Below the pieces are notes generated by a model, which worked only from the letters and a program-made list of their open reading frames with translations, made no database searches and was not told the origin of the DNA. A stretch of DNA of 64,000 nucleotides from Salvator merianae (Eukaryota > Chordata > Lepidosauria > Squamata > Teiidae): assembly GCA_003586115.2 (NCBI GenBank), contig QVOM02000090.1, positions 10,966,632-11,030,631 on the forward strand, in the 5' to 3' direction. This document shows, piece by piece, positions 53,563 through 63,700 of the stretch; within the stretch, counting starts at the first letter, position 1, and each line of letters begins with the position of its first letter. The position numbers were made by a program, and so were the translations under genes.

Positions 53563-53900
53563 CAGTATTCTGGTTGATACCCAACCTCAGAGCACCGAGG
53601 GTTTTCCCACAAACAGCGGTTGCAGAGTGTGATTACGGAATGGTTTGCCAAAGATCGCATATGCCTGCCACCTTCTCCATCCAGAATGCCCAGAGGCAGT
53701 TTGCTCCCCTTCTTTCGAAGGCAGTCTCTGGTATCCTCCATCATGTTCACACATCATGTTTTTATCATCCTGCCATTTTTTGTTGTGTCGCATCTGTACT
53801 TTCCCACCCTTCAAGATCGTTAGCAGTTTCTGTTTGTTCAAGGGCGATGGGAAGCCATAGTTTCAAGAATCTTTCTCTTTCTCTTTTTCTTTATTTAAAG
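53563..53900. other. Unique DNA
   Basis: No repeat recognised. Frames on both strands overlap. The polypyrimidine tract at 53867-53896 leads into the candidate exon. Confidence 0.4.
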
Positions 53901-53945
53901 CCTGCAATGAGATAACTAATCAGATTGATGGAAGCAGCTTAACCA
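53901..53945 (+). other. Candidate cassette micro-exon (45 nt)
   Basis: A pyrimidine-rich tract ending in TTATTTAAAG (to 53900) precedes it, and a perfect GTAAGT donor follows at 53946-53951. The 45 bases are a multiple of three. Only one frame is open, in phase 1 at both ends, reading CNEITNQIDGSSLT; the other two contain TAA or TGA. That combination suits an in-frame alternative exon. I do not recognise the peptide. A 45-base stretch with one open frame can also arise by chance. Confidence 0.3.
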
Positions 53946-54349
53946 GTAAGTCGCCGTGATCCTAAGGCTGAAAAGCCCTAAAAAGTCAACTCTTAAAATG
54001 CTTTCACAGAAACTCAAACGCCATCTCAGAGCCTGTTGCTCCTTTTGTCATAGCCGCCAAACTGGTTTGGGCTGATGTGTTGGCTCTGCAGCTGCTTGCA
54101 TGCGATCTTCTTTTGTCGAAATGGGGCTGCTGCCCCATCAGAAATCCTGACCTAATGCTCACCTGAAGTCAGTGTGAACGTGTCTGCAGGCCTTAAAAGG
54201 CAGGCTTTCCCCATTACCTCACTCCAGCTTTAAGAATTGGTTATGGGAGTGCGTGACAAACCTCCTCCTATTTTTGTTCAGTTGGATTTCTCAGTTTCTC
54301 TGGGTGTCTTCGGTTCTAGTCCATATTGTGTTACAAGGCTGTGAGCCTT
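53946..54349. other. Unique DNA
   Basis: No repeat or further exon recognised. Confidence 0.4.
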
Positions 54350-54440
54350 TCTGCACTTGCTGTGGTGTTCTGCACCAGCAAGTGTGCTATGGGTCTTCCC
54401 TTCTGCACCGCCCACCACTGCTGCAAAATTTGGTACGTCT
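54350..54440 (+). mobile_element. MITE left-end fragment
   Basis: GAGCCTTTCTGCACTTGCTG begins it, as in the GGGCCTTTCTGCAC-type MITEs. Confidence 0.5.
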
Positions 54441-54499
54441 GTGGCTCTTTATCCACTTCTAAGTTGAAGCCCTTGCCACTTCTGGGCTCTTGTATTTCT

Positions 54500-54716
54500 G
54501 ACTTCTGACACGCCTGAACTGGACCACCGCTGACTTTGGTCAGTTGTGATTTCCGATCCTACCGAATTTGGCACTTCTGATAGAGTTTGAGACTCTTGGA
54601 AGTCAGTTGCATCTACTAGACAATAATTCCTGTGCCTTCGGGAGGCGTTAGGTGCAAGCTGCATTTTCCTGCGGGTGTGATGGTACTATATTTGCAAATT
54701 TGAAATTAATGTGGTG
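54500..54716. repeat. Unclassified dispersed repeat, copy 2
   Basis: See the copy at 47477; matching blocks occur in the same order and orientation. On the minus strand both copies give a short frame with LAPNAS and D(V/A)TD, but this is probably chance retained by recent common origin. Confidence 0.55.
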
Positions 54717-55235
54717 TCCAAGGAAATGTGCTTTTATTATGGTTCATGAACCTGTGAAATACTTTTAACTCTCAGATATGCATTACAAATTATAATTTTC
54801 ACGATGCAGTATTGAACACTGATTCATCTGTTTCTCAAACACACAGCCCATTCTGCAGTAGACAGAGTTATAAAAACATGGATCTATCAGTAGATAAAAT
54901 TTTATCTTTTGCAGTTATTCTTTGAACATATGACTGTATAGAAGGTCAGTCATCCTTTATAAAGAAGTTTTACTCAGGGTTCTTTCTGATGGGCAAACCC
55001 ATTTGTTTTTCCATTGACAAATTCACCAAGTCTACCCTGGCTGATTTTTTTACATATGTATGTATTTTATTCAATACATTTCTATAGCTGCCCATTAACC
55101 AAAGGTTCTCTGGTCAGTCACAACAGGAATTATACAAGCTGCAGAGTCTTTAGGCTTTAAAAATCACTACCTTGGTAGCTAATCAGTTGTTAGCATTAGC
55201 TTATTATATACCTTCAGAGAAATCACCCTTGAAAG
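54717..55235. other. AT-rich unique block
   Basis: Repeat-free, with AAATTATAATTTTC, TAAAATTTTATC and similar sites between 54780 and 54920. Candidate conserved non-coding element; untested. Confidence 0.35.
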
Positions 55236-55685
55236 ACGGTGTTTAAGAAGTGATCTGATTGAAGTGTATGAAATTATGCACCACGTGGAAAGGGTGGATA
55301 GAGAAACAAAAACTTCTCTCCTGTTGCTCAGCAGAAGGACCAGGGAGTGTTCTATGAAGCTGATGGGTAGGAGAGTTAGGACAAAGGAAAGTAGTTTTTC
55401 ACCCAGAGGGTCCTCGGTCTGGACTGCTTTAGGAAAGGATTAGACAAATTCATGGAGGACAGGAGTATTCATGGCTACTAGAATGGGTGCCCAGGTACCA
55501 CCTCCAAGTTGGAGAGACAGGCAGGATGCCTCTAAAGACCAGGGAATGGAGAGCAAGTGAAGGTTTTGCCTTCGTCTTCTGCTTGAGATACCCAGAAGCA
55601 ATTGGTGGGCCACTGTGTGAGACAGGAGGCTGGACTAGATAGGCTGTGGCCTGATCCAGCAGGGCTCCACTTAGGTTCTTATGCA
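55236..55685 (+). pseudogene. CR1/L3-like LINE 3' end with ORF2 C-terminal remnant
   Basis: The plus strand reads LRSDLIEVYEIMHHVERVDRE near 55243-55305, the CR1-type LRGDLIEVYKILHG...DR tail, then a degraded R-R-T-K-F-FTQRV region, and a single 3' UTR unit ending in CTTAGGTTCTTATG. This copy shows the natural order ORF tail, GACAAATTCATGGAGGACAGG, unit, end, and so identifies where the tandem joint elsewhere falls. Confidence 0.8.
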
Positions 55686-56332
55686 CCTCCTCTTCCCAAA
55701 ATCATTTTTGCATATTTAAGAACTGCTGCTTAAGAGCCAGAAACCGGACCTGTATTTTGCTTACATTGTCATCTTTTTCTTTTTCCATGTGTAAAAGATA
55801 TAGCTCCCTCCCTCAGTTGTAGTTAGAGTTTCAACCAAGAAAGCCTCCTTAAGGTTTCCAAGCAAAAGTCAACAAAATGCCAGTAACGCGTTTCAAGACG
55901 AAATCCCCCAAGGTAGTCTTTTTGCCTAACCCAGAAACCACTACCACCCTTCTCGTAATGCAGTTCCCAGACTTTTGGAGGGTTTTGAGTTGGGCAATGG
56001 TGAATTTTGAAATAAGACCCAATGGGTGTTCTGAATTCTGCGGCTTCGCCCCGCTCCCTCCTCCTTTTTAATAGGTCTGGCTTCTTCTAAGAGGAAACCT
56101 GAAGTTCCTCTTTGGGTATTCTGTTTCCCTATTTAAAAATGCCTGTGAAAAGGCAGCCAGAAAATAGATTAAGGTAAGGGATGAAATTCACGAGTTCTCG
56201 CATCTTTCAAACTTTGAGGCATTCGTGCTTGAATGGTGAAGGGAAAGGAGCCAGGGAGGTTTCATGAAATCTGCAAGGTACTACAACCGGTTCCTTTTTT
56301 GCATTTCGTCCAAGTACCATCGGCTTGCACCC
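55686..56332. other. Unique DNA
   Basis: No repeat or exon recognised. Confidence 0.4.
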
Positions 56333-56415
56333 AAGGCCCTTTCCGCACTGTGTGGGTTATTCTGGCCCATATAGCAGGGAACAGTGGTCACGGCCCATGC
56401 TGGAGTGAGCTAGGA
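56333..56415 (+). mobile_element. MITE left-end fragment
   Basis: AAGGCCCTTTCCGCACTGTG begins it. Confidence 0.45.
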
Positions 56416-56459
56416 GCTACCCTAAAGATTGTCCCTGTTCTCAATTGTGCAAGAAGGAA

Positions 56460-56712
56460 GGACTAGAAACAATGGGTTGAAAATTCAAGGGAGTAGATAC
56501 AGGTTAGATATTAGGAAAAACTTTCTGACCGTAAGGGTGATCAGTCACTGGAACAGGTTTCCACAGGAGGTGGTGGGCTCTCCTTCACTGGAGGTCTTCA
56601 AGGAAAGGCTGGACAGATATCTGTCTGGGATGGTTTAGTGAATCCTGCATTGAGCAGGGAGTTGGACTCGATGACCCTGGAGGTCACTTCCAACTCTACG
56701 ATTCTATGATCG
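56460..56712 (+). mobile_element. CR1 LINE 3' end (classic type)
   Basis: Runs from AAACAATGGGTTGAAAATTC through TTTCTGACCGTAAGGGTGAT and GGACTCGATGACCCTGGAGG to the terminal ATTCTATGATC. This is the well-known end of CR1 elements of birds and reptiles and is a different subfamily from the ~230-bp-unit type. Confidence 0.9.
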
Positions 56713-56782
56713 CTACACAGAGGTGCCCATGCAGTCAACTAGGAGTGGGCCATGACTTGGTGTTACCCAACAATAACATCCA
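56713..56782 (+). mobile_element. SINE tail fragment
   Basis: CACAGAGGTGCCCATGCAGT, then CAACTAGGAGTGGGCCATGA and TTACCCAACAATAAC match the 3' tail of the window's SINE; it follows the CR1 end directly. Confidence 0.65.
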
Positions 56783-57339
56783 GTACAGAGCAGGAACCTA
56801 ATAATCAGCTCCTAAGCGCTGCTGCCTCTGTTAGCGCAACAGCAAATGGGTCAAACTCAGAACTCTCAGACCTTTTCGCGTTTCAGACAGCCTTACACTC
56901 TTCCCTCACTCCAATATGCGAGAGCAGCCCCCGCAGCTCCCCACCTTTTCAGCCTCCCTCTGACCTGCTAGTAAGAGAGACCAAACCCCCACTGAGGCTT
57001 CTTTTAAACTATGACTCACTAAGGACGTACAGCCTGTGTTTGGCTTTAGCAAGTGGGTGACCGTTGCACAATCGGTCCCATGAAAACACCACCGGTCGAC
57101 TCGGTACAGGTTTTATGAGTCAGGCAAGTCGTCCGAGTCTGGGGATCTTGTGTCATTGTTTGCACAGTGCCTTGTTTCACACACTAACCCACTGCCTTAC
57201 TAATGCGAGCGTGTTCATTAAAGTCTGTCTCCGCTGTCATTCGGCAGCTACGGAGGCTTTAAAAGCCTGGGTGAGGAGCTGCAGAAGAGAGACAGGGCAA
57301 GAAAGGAGTATTGTTGTCTGGGATCTAATTATAGTTCAA
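56783..57339. other. Unique DNA
   Basis: Two plus frames (56752-57060 and 57064-57417, 102 and 117 codons) have no domain and are not splice-flanked. Confidence 0.4.
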
Positions 57340-57594
57340 GGGCGATTCCGCACTGGCTGGTATTCCCAAGCAACAAGTGTACTAGGAGCCTCCCTTCCAC
57401 ACGCTGGTGTGGTCTAAGACAGACCCCCCCAGGGGATGGTCTAAAGGGTGTGGTCTAAGGGAGGCCCCACCCACAGGACAGTCTAAGGGGTGGGCTCTAG
57501 AGGGCAGGGCCTCCCTTAGACGGCACCAGTGGGTGGACGGGAGTCTCCTAGTACGCTTGCTGGTCTGCTATACCGGCCCGTGTGGAACCACCCT
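57340..57594. mobile_element. MITE family B, complete fold-back
   Basis: Length 255 bases. The left end GGGCGATTCCGCACTGGCTGG and the reverse complement of the right end, AGGGTGGTTCCACACGGGCC, stay alignable for about 70 bases through AAGTGTACTAGGAGCCTCCC. The core has several GTGTGGTCTAAGG-type repeats, as in the copy at 18618. Confidence 0.8.
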
Positions 57595-58584
57595 AAGTTA
57601 CAGACAGACTGGTCTGTAAGAACAACTGATTAGTCGGATGGTCTCCCATCCAACTGCCTTTTCTCCTTCATGACCCCCCCCCCCCCAAGCCTAAGCCTAA
57701 GTCACCGTGGTGAGTCCAGAGCACAGCATACTTTCTGCCTGAAGCTAGCTGTTCCCTGGATAGTCTCCAAAATTCTTCATGCTGCTTATCTTGTCCCAAT
57801 CTCTGATCTTCCACAAATGTCATCTTATGGCCCAAAGCCAAAGATTCCTTCTGCTTTGGATGTAAACGAGAAACCGTGTTGTCACTTAATTTTCCCCCTA
57901 GTCAGAAACAGTGTTTTATTCGTTCCTTTTCTCCAGCATGCCCTCAAGAGTTCTGCAATTAAAGTCTCATCAAACGATTACCTTCCCCAATAATCCTTCC
58001 CGCCCCCCCCCCCCAGTTTATAGAGCTGATTTCAACAGGGGTTATCACTATGGCAATAAGCCTATTGTATAGTTATTCTGCCTTACATTGAAACGGGGGT
58101 CAGGACTACATTTTCATGCATACATACGCATGCATGCATATATCTGTATATAAAAACTATGTATCACTGTGTTGTGAATGTTTGAGGATTTTGCTGGGTT
58201 TGCATTTTTAAGCAAACTTTTTTTTTTTCATACTTTCAAGCCTAATACAAGAATTGAAATGTAGTTACCCTTTGTTTTTCCCAGGTTCTGTCCCTCAAAC
58301 AGTAGCAAAATGTGTATTGTAGATTAGAATGTAGACAAAAGTGTTTGGATTTCTTTAAGATAATGCAGGTATTTATGCATGTACTTTATTATAAATGCAG
58401 TAGTCCCTTGATAATGGCACAAATTCCAAAATATGCAAGTCACAAGGGAGCTGAGAAACATTATTTCTGTCCATCCTTACTAAAACAAAACAACTAGAAG
58501 GCTACCATTATCTGATTCCAGACATGTGAATATACCAGTTTGAGTGCCTTTTTGTTTTGTGAAAAGCAAAAGAGGGATGTAATC
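57595..58584. other. AT-rich unique DNA
   Basis: C-runs at 57667-57685 and 58001-58015 bracket moderately AT-rich DNA. From 58020 to 58500 the sequence is repeat-free, with a TGCATACATACGCATGCATGCATA tract at about 58117-58141 (kept here as a low-complexity patch). Candidate conserved non-coding element; untested. Confidence 0.35.
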
Positions 58585-58750
58585 TAGAGATGTGTGTATG
58601 TCCAGTTCAAATTGACGTAAACAGAGGCTGGTTTGGTTCAAATTGGAACCTTTTCTCTTCAAACATCAGAGCGCACCCTTCGATTCGAACACCTCTGAAC
58701 CTCGGTCGAACAGGGTGTGTTCGCTATGTTCATTAGAACACCCCTTTGTA
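58585..58750 (+). mobile_element. hAT-like MITE, left part
   Basis: Starts TAGAGATGTGTGTATGTCC, like the ends at 15370 and 59992, and has inverted GTTCAAATT/GGTTCAAATTGGAACC text. The right terminus was not found. Confidence 0.4.
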
Positions 58751-59108
58751 AATGGGGACCTGGAGTCCATTTAGGGAAGGGCAGGGTAGAAATACGGTCA
58801 AATGATCCCGTAATACCTAATGGCAAACTGAAATTTCAGTGCCCAAAAATGTGTCGATAAAATCTCCGCTAACAAATCCGAGTGGCGAACACTGGTTGGG
58901 TCCCTTGGTGCATGTCTCCTCCTCCTGCAAAACGTACTTCTTTTGGGATCTCCGGCATCGAAAAGTGCACTGAAAACGCGCTTGTGAAGGTGGGTAGGAA
59001 CCTTTCTCTACCCCCAGGTTTTTTCCCACTTCCCCTTTCTGACGGCTTCGGGGAAGTTTGCTAATCTCACAGTGACATTTCGTAGGTATCTTAGGTGACC
59101 TGTTTGTA
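58751..59108. other. Unique DNA
   Basis: No repeat or exon recognised. Confidence 0.4.
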
Positions 59109-59130
59109 TTTCTCTCTCTCTTTCTCTCTC

Positions 59131-59173
<43 letters not shown>
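59109..59173 (+). repeat. CT microsatellite
   Basis: About 30 CT units with a few interruptions. On the minus strand this yields an arginine-glutamate run inside a spurious frame. Confidence 0.9.
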
Positions 59174-59174
<1 letters not shown>

Positions 59175-59991
59175 TTTAAAGTGGATGTTTCAATTTTGAT
59201 TGCAATTTTCCAATTGCATTTAACAGTGATCCCTGCTGGTTCTTCATTCAGCACCTGTACAAACCACGTTCTATTGATGGCCTGTTCTGATTTCAATGGA
59301 ACATCATGGGATGTACCTGGCGCGTCGGGCCGCACTGGACGGAGGTGCCTTTTAGCCCAGTGTACCTGGCATGGTAAGCAGCAACAAAGCGGGGTTAACC
59401 TGCATTCTCTATGCTCAGGGGCACAACTCATGCAGCGAAGCCCCTCCCCCTCCCCTCCCCTCCCCCCTCCCCCTGCCCCCGCTTTGATGCAGCTTTTGCA
59501 CCAATAAGTGCCGCTTTTCTCTTGTCTCTCTCTGTCTTTCTTTTCTCTTTTGGCATGAACTTCACCCGAGCAAAGATTTAAGGCTTTGTTGAGCTTTTAG
59601 CTTTTGTGCCTTCTCCTTTCGCCTCTCCCGAGCTCCCCTGCAGCCTGCTTCAGGTTAGCGGCTTTTTTAGTCCCATCGCTTAGCGCTCTTGAATGTTGGC
59701 TTGCTTGTTGGGTGCTGCAGAACAGGAGTGGGCAGATATGAAACCTGCAGGATCCACATTTGCTTTTTTTTAAAACAACAACAACAACAACAAACTGGAA
59801 TACAGAGGTACAGAATTCAGCCCTGGAGCGCGTCAGGCTTCTGCTTCTGAGTCAGCATGGTTGCAGGAACATTTTTAAAGATTTAATCTGAGCTCAGAGA
59901 CTTTCCATGTCTGTATCTATTCCTGCTTCTCTCTATTTCTCTCCTCCTCTTCCTCCTCCTCTTTTGCCAGCTGACTTGGTTAGAGGCTCTT
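59174..59991. other. Unique DNA with C-rich and CAA tracts
   Basis: A plus frame at 59172-59507 follows a polypyrimidine tract ending TTTAAAG and meets a donor-like GCATG/GTAAGC at about 59373, but no known motif supports it. A CCCCTCCCC-rich patch lies at 59437-59475 and a CAA repeat at 59776-59793. The GC and pyrimidine content from 59440 to 59680 is promoter-like. Confidence 0.4.
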
Positions 59992-60435
59992 TAGGGATGT
60001 GCAAAACGCTGTTTCGAATGTTCTGTGAAGTATTCAAACCGGCTGCAATTCTCTTGTGCAAGGACCAGGTTTGGAAGATAGAACGCTTAGCGGACATGGC
60101 CCTAGAGCATGAGGAGCTAAGATGCCAGTTGTCTTCACTCCTGGCTGCCACCCCGGCACGATCTTCAGATCCAAGAGGACCTGCTATTGCCATGTCAGGC
60201 TGTGCAGTGACGACTGTGCATGGCCCAGTGGGATATTTTGGGCTTGCTGGGGCTACCAGGCCTTCGAATGTCAAAACATGGTTTTGGAGGGACTCATTTA
60301 GAGGTCTGGCAAGGGCAGGCGAAAGGCTTGAAATTCTGGTTGTCCTGAAATCACATGGGATGATGTCATGTAGGAAAGCTGTGGGTGCTTTGGAAGTTTT
60401 ATGAAGGATTTGTAGCAGTGTTTTGCACATCCCTA
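59992..60435. mobile_element. hAT-like MITE with TAGGGATGTGCAAAAC ends
   Basis: The left end TAGGGATGTGCAAAACGCTG and the reverse complement of the right end, TAGGGATGTGCAAAACACTG, differ at one of 20 bases. The body is 444 bases with no transposase. Eight-base flanks AGGCTCTT and AGTGACAA do not match, so no target duplication is preserved. Long frames on both strands (165 codons each) are incidental. Confidence 0.8.
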
Positions 60436-60848
60436 AGTGACAACTAATGGGGGGCGGGAGAAAGCTTTTTAGCTGTGGCTGTCATGAAACGATGGATTGC
60501 TGTTATCACAAATGGCCTGAGCGGCTGACCCTGTAGATCCTGCCTGCACCTGATCTATCGCTCGTGCATGATAACCACGTCCTTTGCATCCGCATTTTGC
60601 TCTGGAGACGGGTTAGATATGGTGTGGGAAAAGCCGCTTTACAAGGAGGAGGAAGGTCTTTGCAGCGCAGCTCGGGGACTGGAAAAATTTGAAGAAGGAA
60701 ACTGTTCCCCCCCCCCCCCTTTCCTCACCAAGGAGCTGGAAGAAAGCAGAACTGTAAATGTATTTTCCCTCAGTGGTTTGTTTTCCTCTGTCAACTCTCT
60801 TCCTAGCCATGTGTGTCAGGTTTCTGGCCTTGCAGGCTGAGAGAGACA
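60436..60848. other. Unique DNA with a C-run
   Basis: C-run at 60707-60719. No exon. Confidence 0.4.
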
Positions 60849-60970
60849 CATTTCAGCGGTGCAATTTGGAGTGCTACCCTAATGAGTCCCCCCAGTAAAC
60901 TAGGAGGTGTGCATCCTTCTGCACGCCTCCCTGGGCCGATCTAGCCTCCCCTGGAACGCTGGTAGACCTG
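60849..60970 (-). mobile_element. MITE family A fragment
   Basis: Minus-strand reading starts with AGGTCTACCAGCG, half of the family A internal hairpin, and ends with CAAATTGCACCGCTGAAATG, the text following it in other copies. Confidence 0.55.
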
Positions 60971-60980
60971 AAAAAAAGAG

Positions 60981-61350
60981 TCCTGCCTGTCTCTCCAACC
61001 TGGAGGCAATACCTGGGTATCCATTCTAGTAGCCATTGATACACCTGGCCTCCATGAATCTGTCCAATCCGTTTTTAAAGCCATCCAGGCTTTATCTTCT
61101 TCCAGTGCTAAAGTCCACAGACCGATGACCCTCTGGGTGAAAAAATCCTTCCCCTTGTCAGTCCTAACTCTCCTGCCCATCAGCTTCACAGAGTGCCCCC
61201 TGGTCCTAGTCTTGTGCGATAGAGAAAAGAATTTTTCTCGGTCCACCTTTTCCACACCGTGCATGATTGCGTATACTTCAGTCAGGTCCCCTCTTAGACA
61301 CTGTCTTTCAAGGCTGAAGAGGCCAAGACGTCGCAAGATCACCTGTGTGA
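60981..61350 (-). pseudogene. CR1/L3-like LINE ORF2 C-terminal remnant with 3' UTR
   Basis: The minus frame, 61405 down to 60941, stays open for 154 codons and contains LGLFSLERQCLRGDLTEVYA, then IMHGVEKVDREKFFSLS, VKLMGRRVRTDKGKDFFTQR. This is the standard end of CR1-type ORF2, and this copy is the most intact in the window. It is 5'-truncated and its 3' UTR is cut at 60981, next to the MITE fragment. Confidence 0.8.
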
Positions 61351-61499
61351 ATCTGGCCACGGCAGTGGATATCATGTGCACACGCCTTGCGGATGTACTC
61401 AGCACCAGAAGGGAGGCCAGTTGCTAGCTTTCAGAGCAGCGCTTTTCATTGGTTAAAGGAGTGTCTGAGGGCGAGTGTGTGCCAACGCTATTCCGGGCC
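61351..61499. other. Unique DNA
   Basis: No repeat recognised. Confidence 0.35.
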
Positions 61500-61585
61500 A
61501 CGCTGGGCCATGATCTTGACCAGTGGGTCTCGGCTGGCCAAGACCCGCTGATCCAGACCACGGCCTTTCCGCACAGAAAGGCCCG
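61500..61585 (+). mobile_element. MITE family A right end
   Basis: Ends in GGCCTTTCCGCACAGAAAGGCC, itself a hairpin, like the termini at 10420 and 15105. Confidence 0.6.
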
Positions 61586-63253
61586 AGAAATGGAAAGCGC
61601 CAGAGTCCGTTTTCCCTGAGCCCGAACGACTTTGGTCTTCGCAATCTTTCTGGCCGCTGCACCGGAGCAGCGTGTCTCTGTTTTCCAGGATGGAGAGAGC
61701 AGGAAATGGAGCCAAACCAATTTGGCAGCAAATTGTATTTCTGTCCTTCGTCAGCACATTGCTGGGCAGCCCTCTCTTCCCTTGCCTCTTAAAAAGTCTG
61801 GTGGTGTGTATCAGGCCTCACCCCTTTCTGGGCGTGCTGCAGAGCTTGAGGTTTGGTCCAGATGGGATCAGTGCGCTCTTGTTGGCTTTCACGGTTTCGC
61901 TCGGTACAGAATCAGGAGCAGGTTTCTCTCAGGTCCACACTCCTGTTTCCCCCCAAAACAAAGCTGCACAAATCACTTTGTTTTTGTGGTGTTCTTCTCC
62001 AGTCTGTACTTCTGTGAACCTTGGGGTTTTCTCCCAAGGATGCCAGGACCTTGTTTTCCAACGGGGACCATTTTCGGCTTCAGTCCTTGTCAGCAATCGT
62101 CCCCGAGTTTCAGTGGCAGATTGTAGCTTTAAGGTTGTTGGTGCCGGGTGTGTGTGTGTGGGATGGGGGTCGGGACACATGCGCTTTTCCTTGGCTCCCT
62201 GATGCAAGTCCTGCCCGGGGGTGGCACATGTTTTGGTGGCCTGTGGCCACCCGTCCTTAAAGCTAAGGGCTGTCACTGCTGAGTTTGCAACGCCAGCAAT
62301 GATTTTGTGGTATTTAAGGAGCTGCTGTATGTTTTTGCTTTGGCTTTGATTTGTGGATCTGGAATTTGGATTTGTGGATTGGGCTGGTGGCCAATTTGAG
62401 TTGGTAAAAATTGAGGCCTCGGACTTCTGGATCCCTCACCCGCAACCCGAGGCTCTCCACAGCCACTGCAGCTCCTTAGAAGAAGGTGAGCCCCGTGTTA
62501 AAAGGTACAGGCCAGCAGCAATATCCCCCCTCTGTGAACTGGGCCTCATCACGCTTGTGCGCAACTTTATCCTGCGAGCAGGCAGAGATGCTGGAGGGGG
62601 ATACCGCCGCCTGCGTACCCCAAGCACCTGAGCTCCCTGCCTTTTTTGCACAGGGCACACTGACTCTTAAGTAGCTGCAGGTGTAGTGGAGAGCCCGGAG
62701 CTGTTGGGTGAGGCACCTGGCAGTCCTGGGCATCTCTGTGTGGCTCATTTCTCACGAACCACAGTTTGGTATGAACCTAGTACAAAGCGTTAGATTCTTT
62801 TCCTCCTTCTTCTTCTTTTAATCGTGTAGTGTTCAGCGCATGGAATGAAGTATAAATAAATAAATATTTGGGGGCTACAGCGCCGGCATTGGAGACACCT
62901 GGCCCCATCTCTCTCTGCTCTGCTGTAATGATAACAGACAGGCGTTCCCCGGCTCTTGCCTTGAGGTCCAGCATTTTGCCTGCGCTTGCAGAAACAGCTC
63001 CTCTTTGCTCTAGCAATGTCAGCACAAGCTGGTGAATGTTTCTGCTTGCTTGTCCGTTCTGATAATTACTTTGCCTTTGCTGTTGCTGAGGATCTTGGGA
63101 GGGGCCATCCTCATCCGACGCAGGCCAAGATCTTGGTGGATATAATGGAAGTCCAGCCTGCTTGGGGGGGGCGGAGGGCATGGCGAGCCTTTTTCCTCAG
63201 CATCCTGCTTCCTAGAGCAGGCAATCAGTGCCTTGTGAGATGTGTGAACCCGG
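61586..63253. other. Moderately GC-rich unique DNA
   Basis: Overlapping frames of 70-176 codons occur on both strands from 61424 to 63336, with no domain I recognise. A donor-like AAGAAG/GTGAGC lies at 62480-62490 but the acceptor before it is weak. A short GT run lies at about 62146-62160. I cannot support a gene. Confidence 0.4.
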
Positions 63254-63560
63254 CGGTTATTCATTTATTTGTTTATTATTTGCATTTCTATCCCCTCCCC
63301 CATACCCAAAGGTCTGTGGGTGGGCCACAACAGTAAAAGCAAAGTATAGAACGGATACAACAATAACAGTGACTGAAAGAGGGGAAGGGAAGCTGTTCCT
63401 TAGCCAAAGGCCAGGATAAATAGGTGCATCTTCACGGATTTCCCGAACCTATGAAGCGAGGGTGCCTGGCACACCTCAGGAGGGGAGGCTATTTCAAAGT
63501 CCAGGGGTTACTACTGAGAAGGCCCTGTCCCGGGTCCGCACCCCCTTGACTATTGAAGGT
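63254..63560 (-). pseudogene. L2-like LINE 3' end
   Basis: The minus strand shows the frameshifted end of ORF2 (text for a CTGGCCTTTGGCTAAGG block) followed by the 3' UTR and a TTTA-rich tail near 63260-63285. Same family as 15955 and 46142. Confidence 0.6.
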
Positions 63561-63700
63561 GCTAGTAATAGAATGCCAAGCTAATTTTGTGTGGAGTAAT
63601 ACTGCAGGGACAAAACCAAATGTGAAGAAGATGGCTCTCCACGTGCTTATAGTCATCTGAAGTAGGGTAGTTAGCTGCTTTCTTCCCAACAACGAGGCCT
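63561..63700. other. Unique DNA
   Basis: No repeat recognised. Confidence 0.35.

Noticed and set aside
58817..59431. 204-codon minus frame with an arginine-glutamate run
   Set aside because: The centre is the CT microsatellite at 59109-59173; flanking residues match nothing I know.
59172..59507. Plus frame after a polypyrimidine tract, with a donor-like GTAAGC at 59373
   Set aside because: Frames on both strands are open and the peptide shows no family signature; kept only as a remark.
59907..60430. 165-codon frames on both strands
   Set aside because: They lie inside the hAT-like MITE and encode no transposase motif.
62463..62484. Possible 22-nt exon before GTGAGC
   Set aside because: The acceptor has a poor pyrimidine tract and the exon would be too short to judge.
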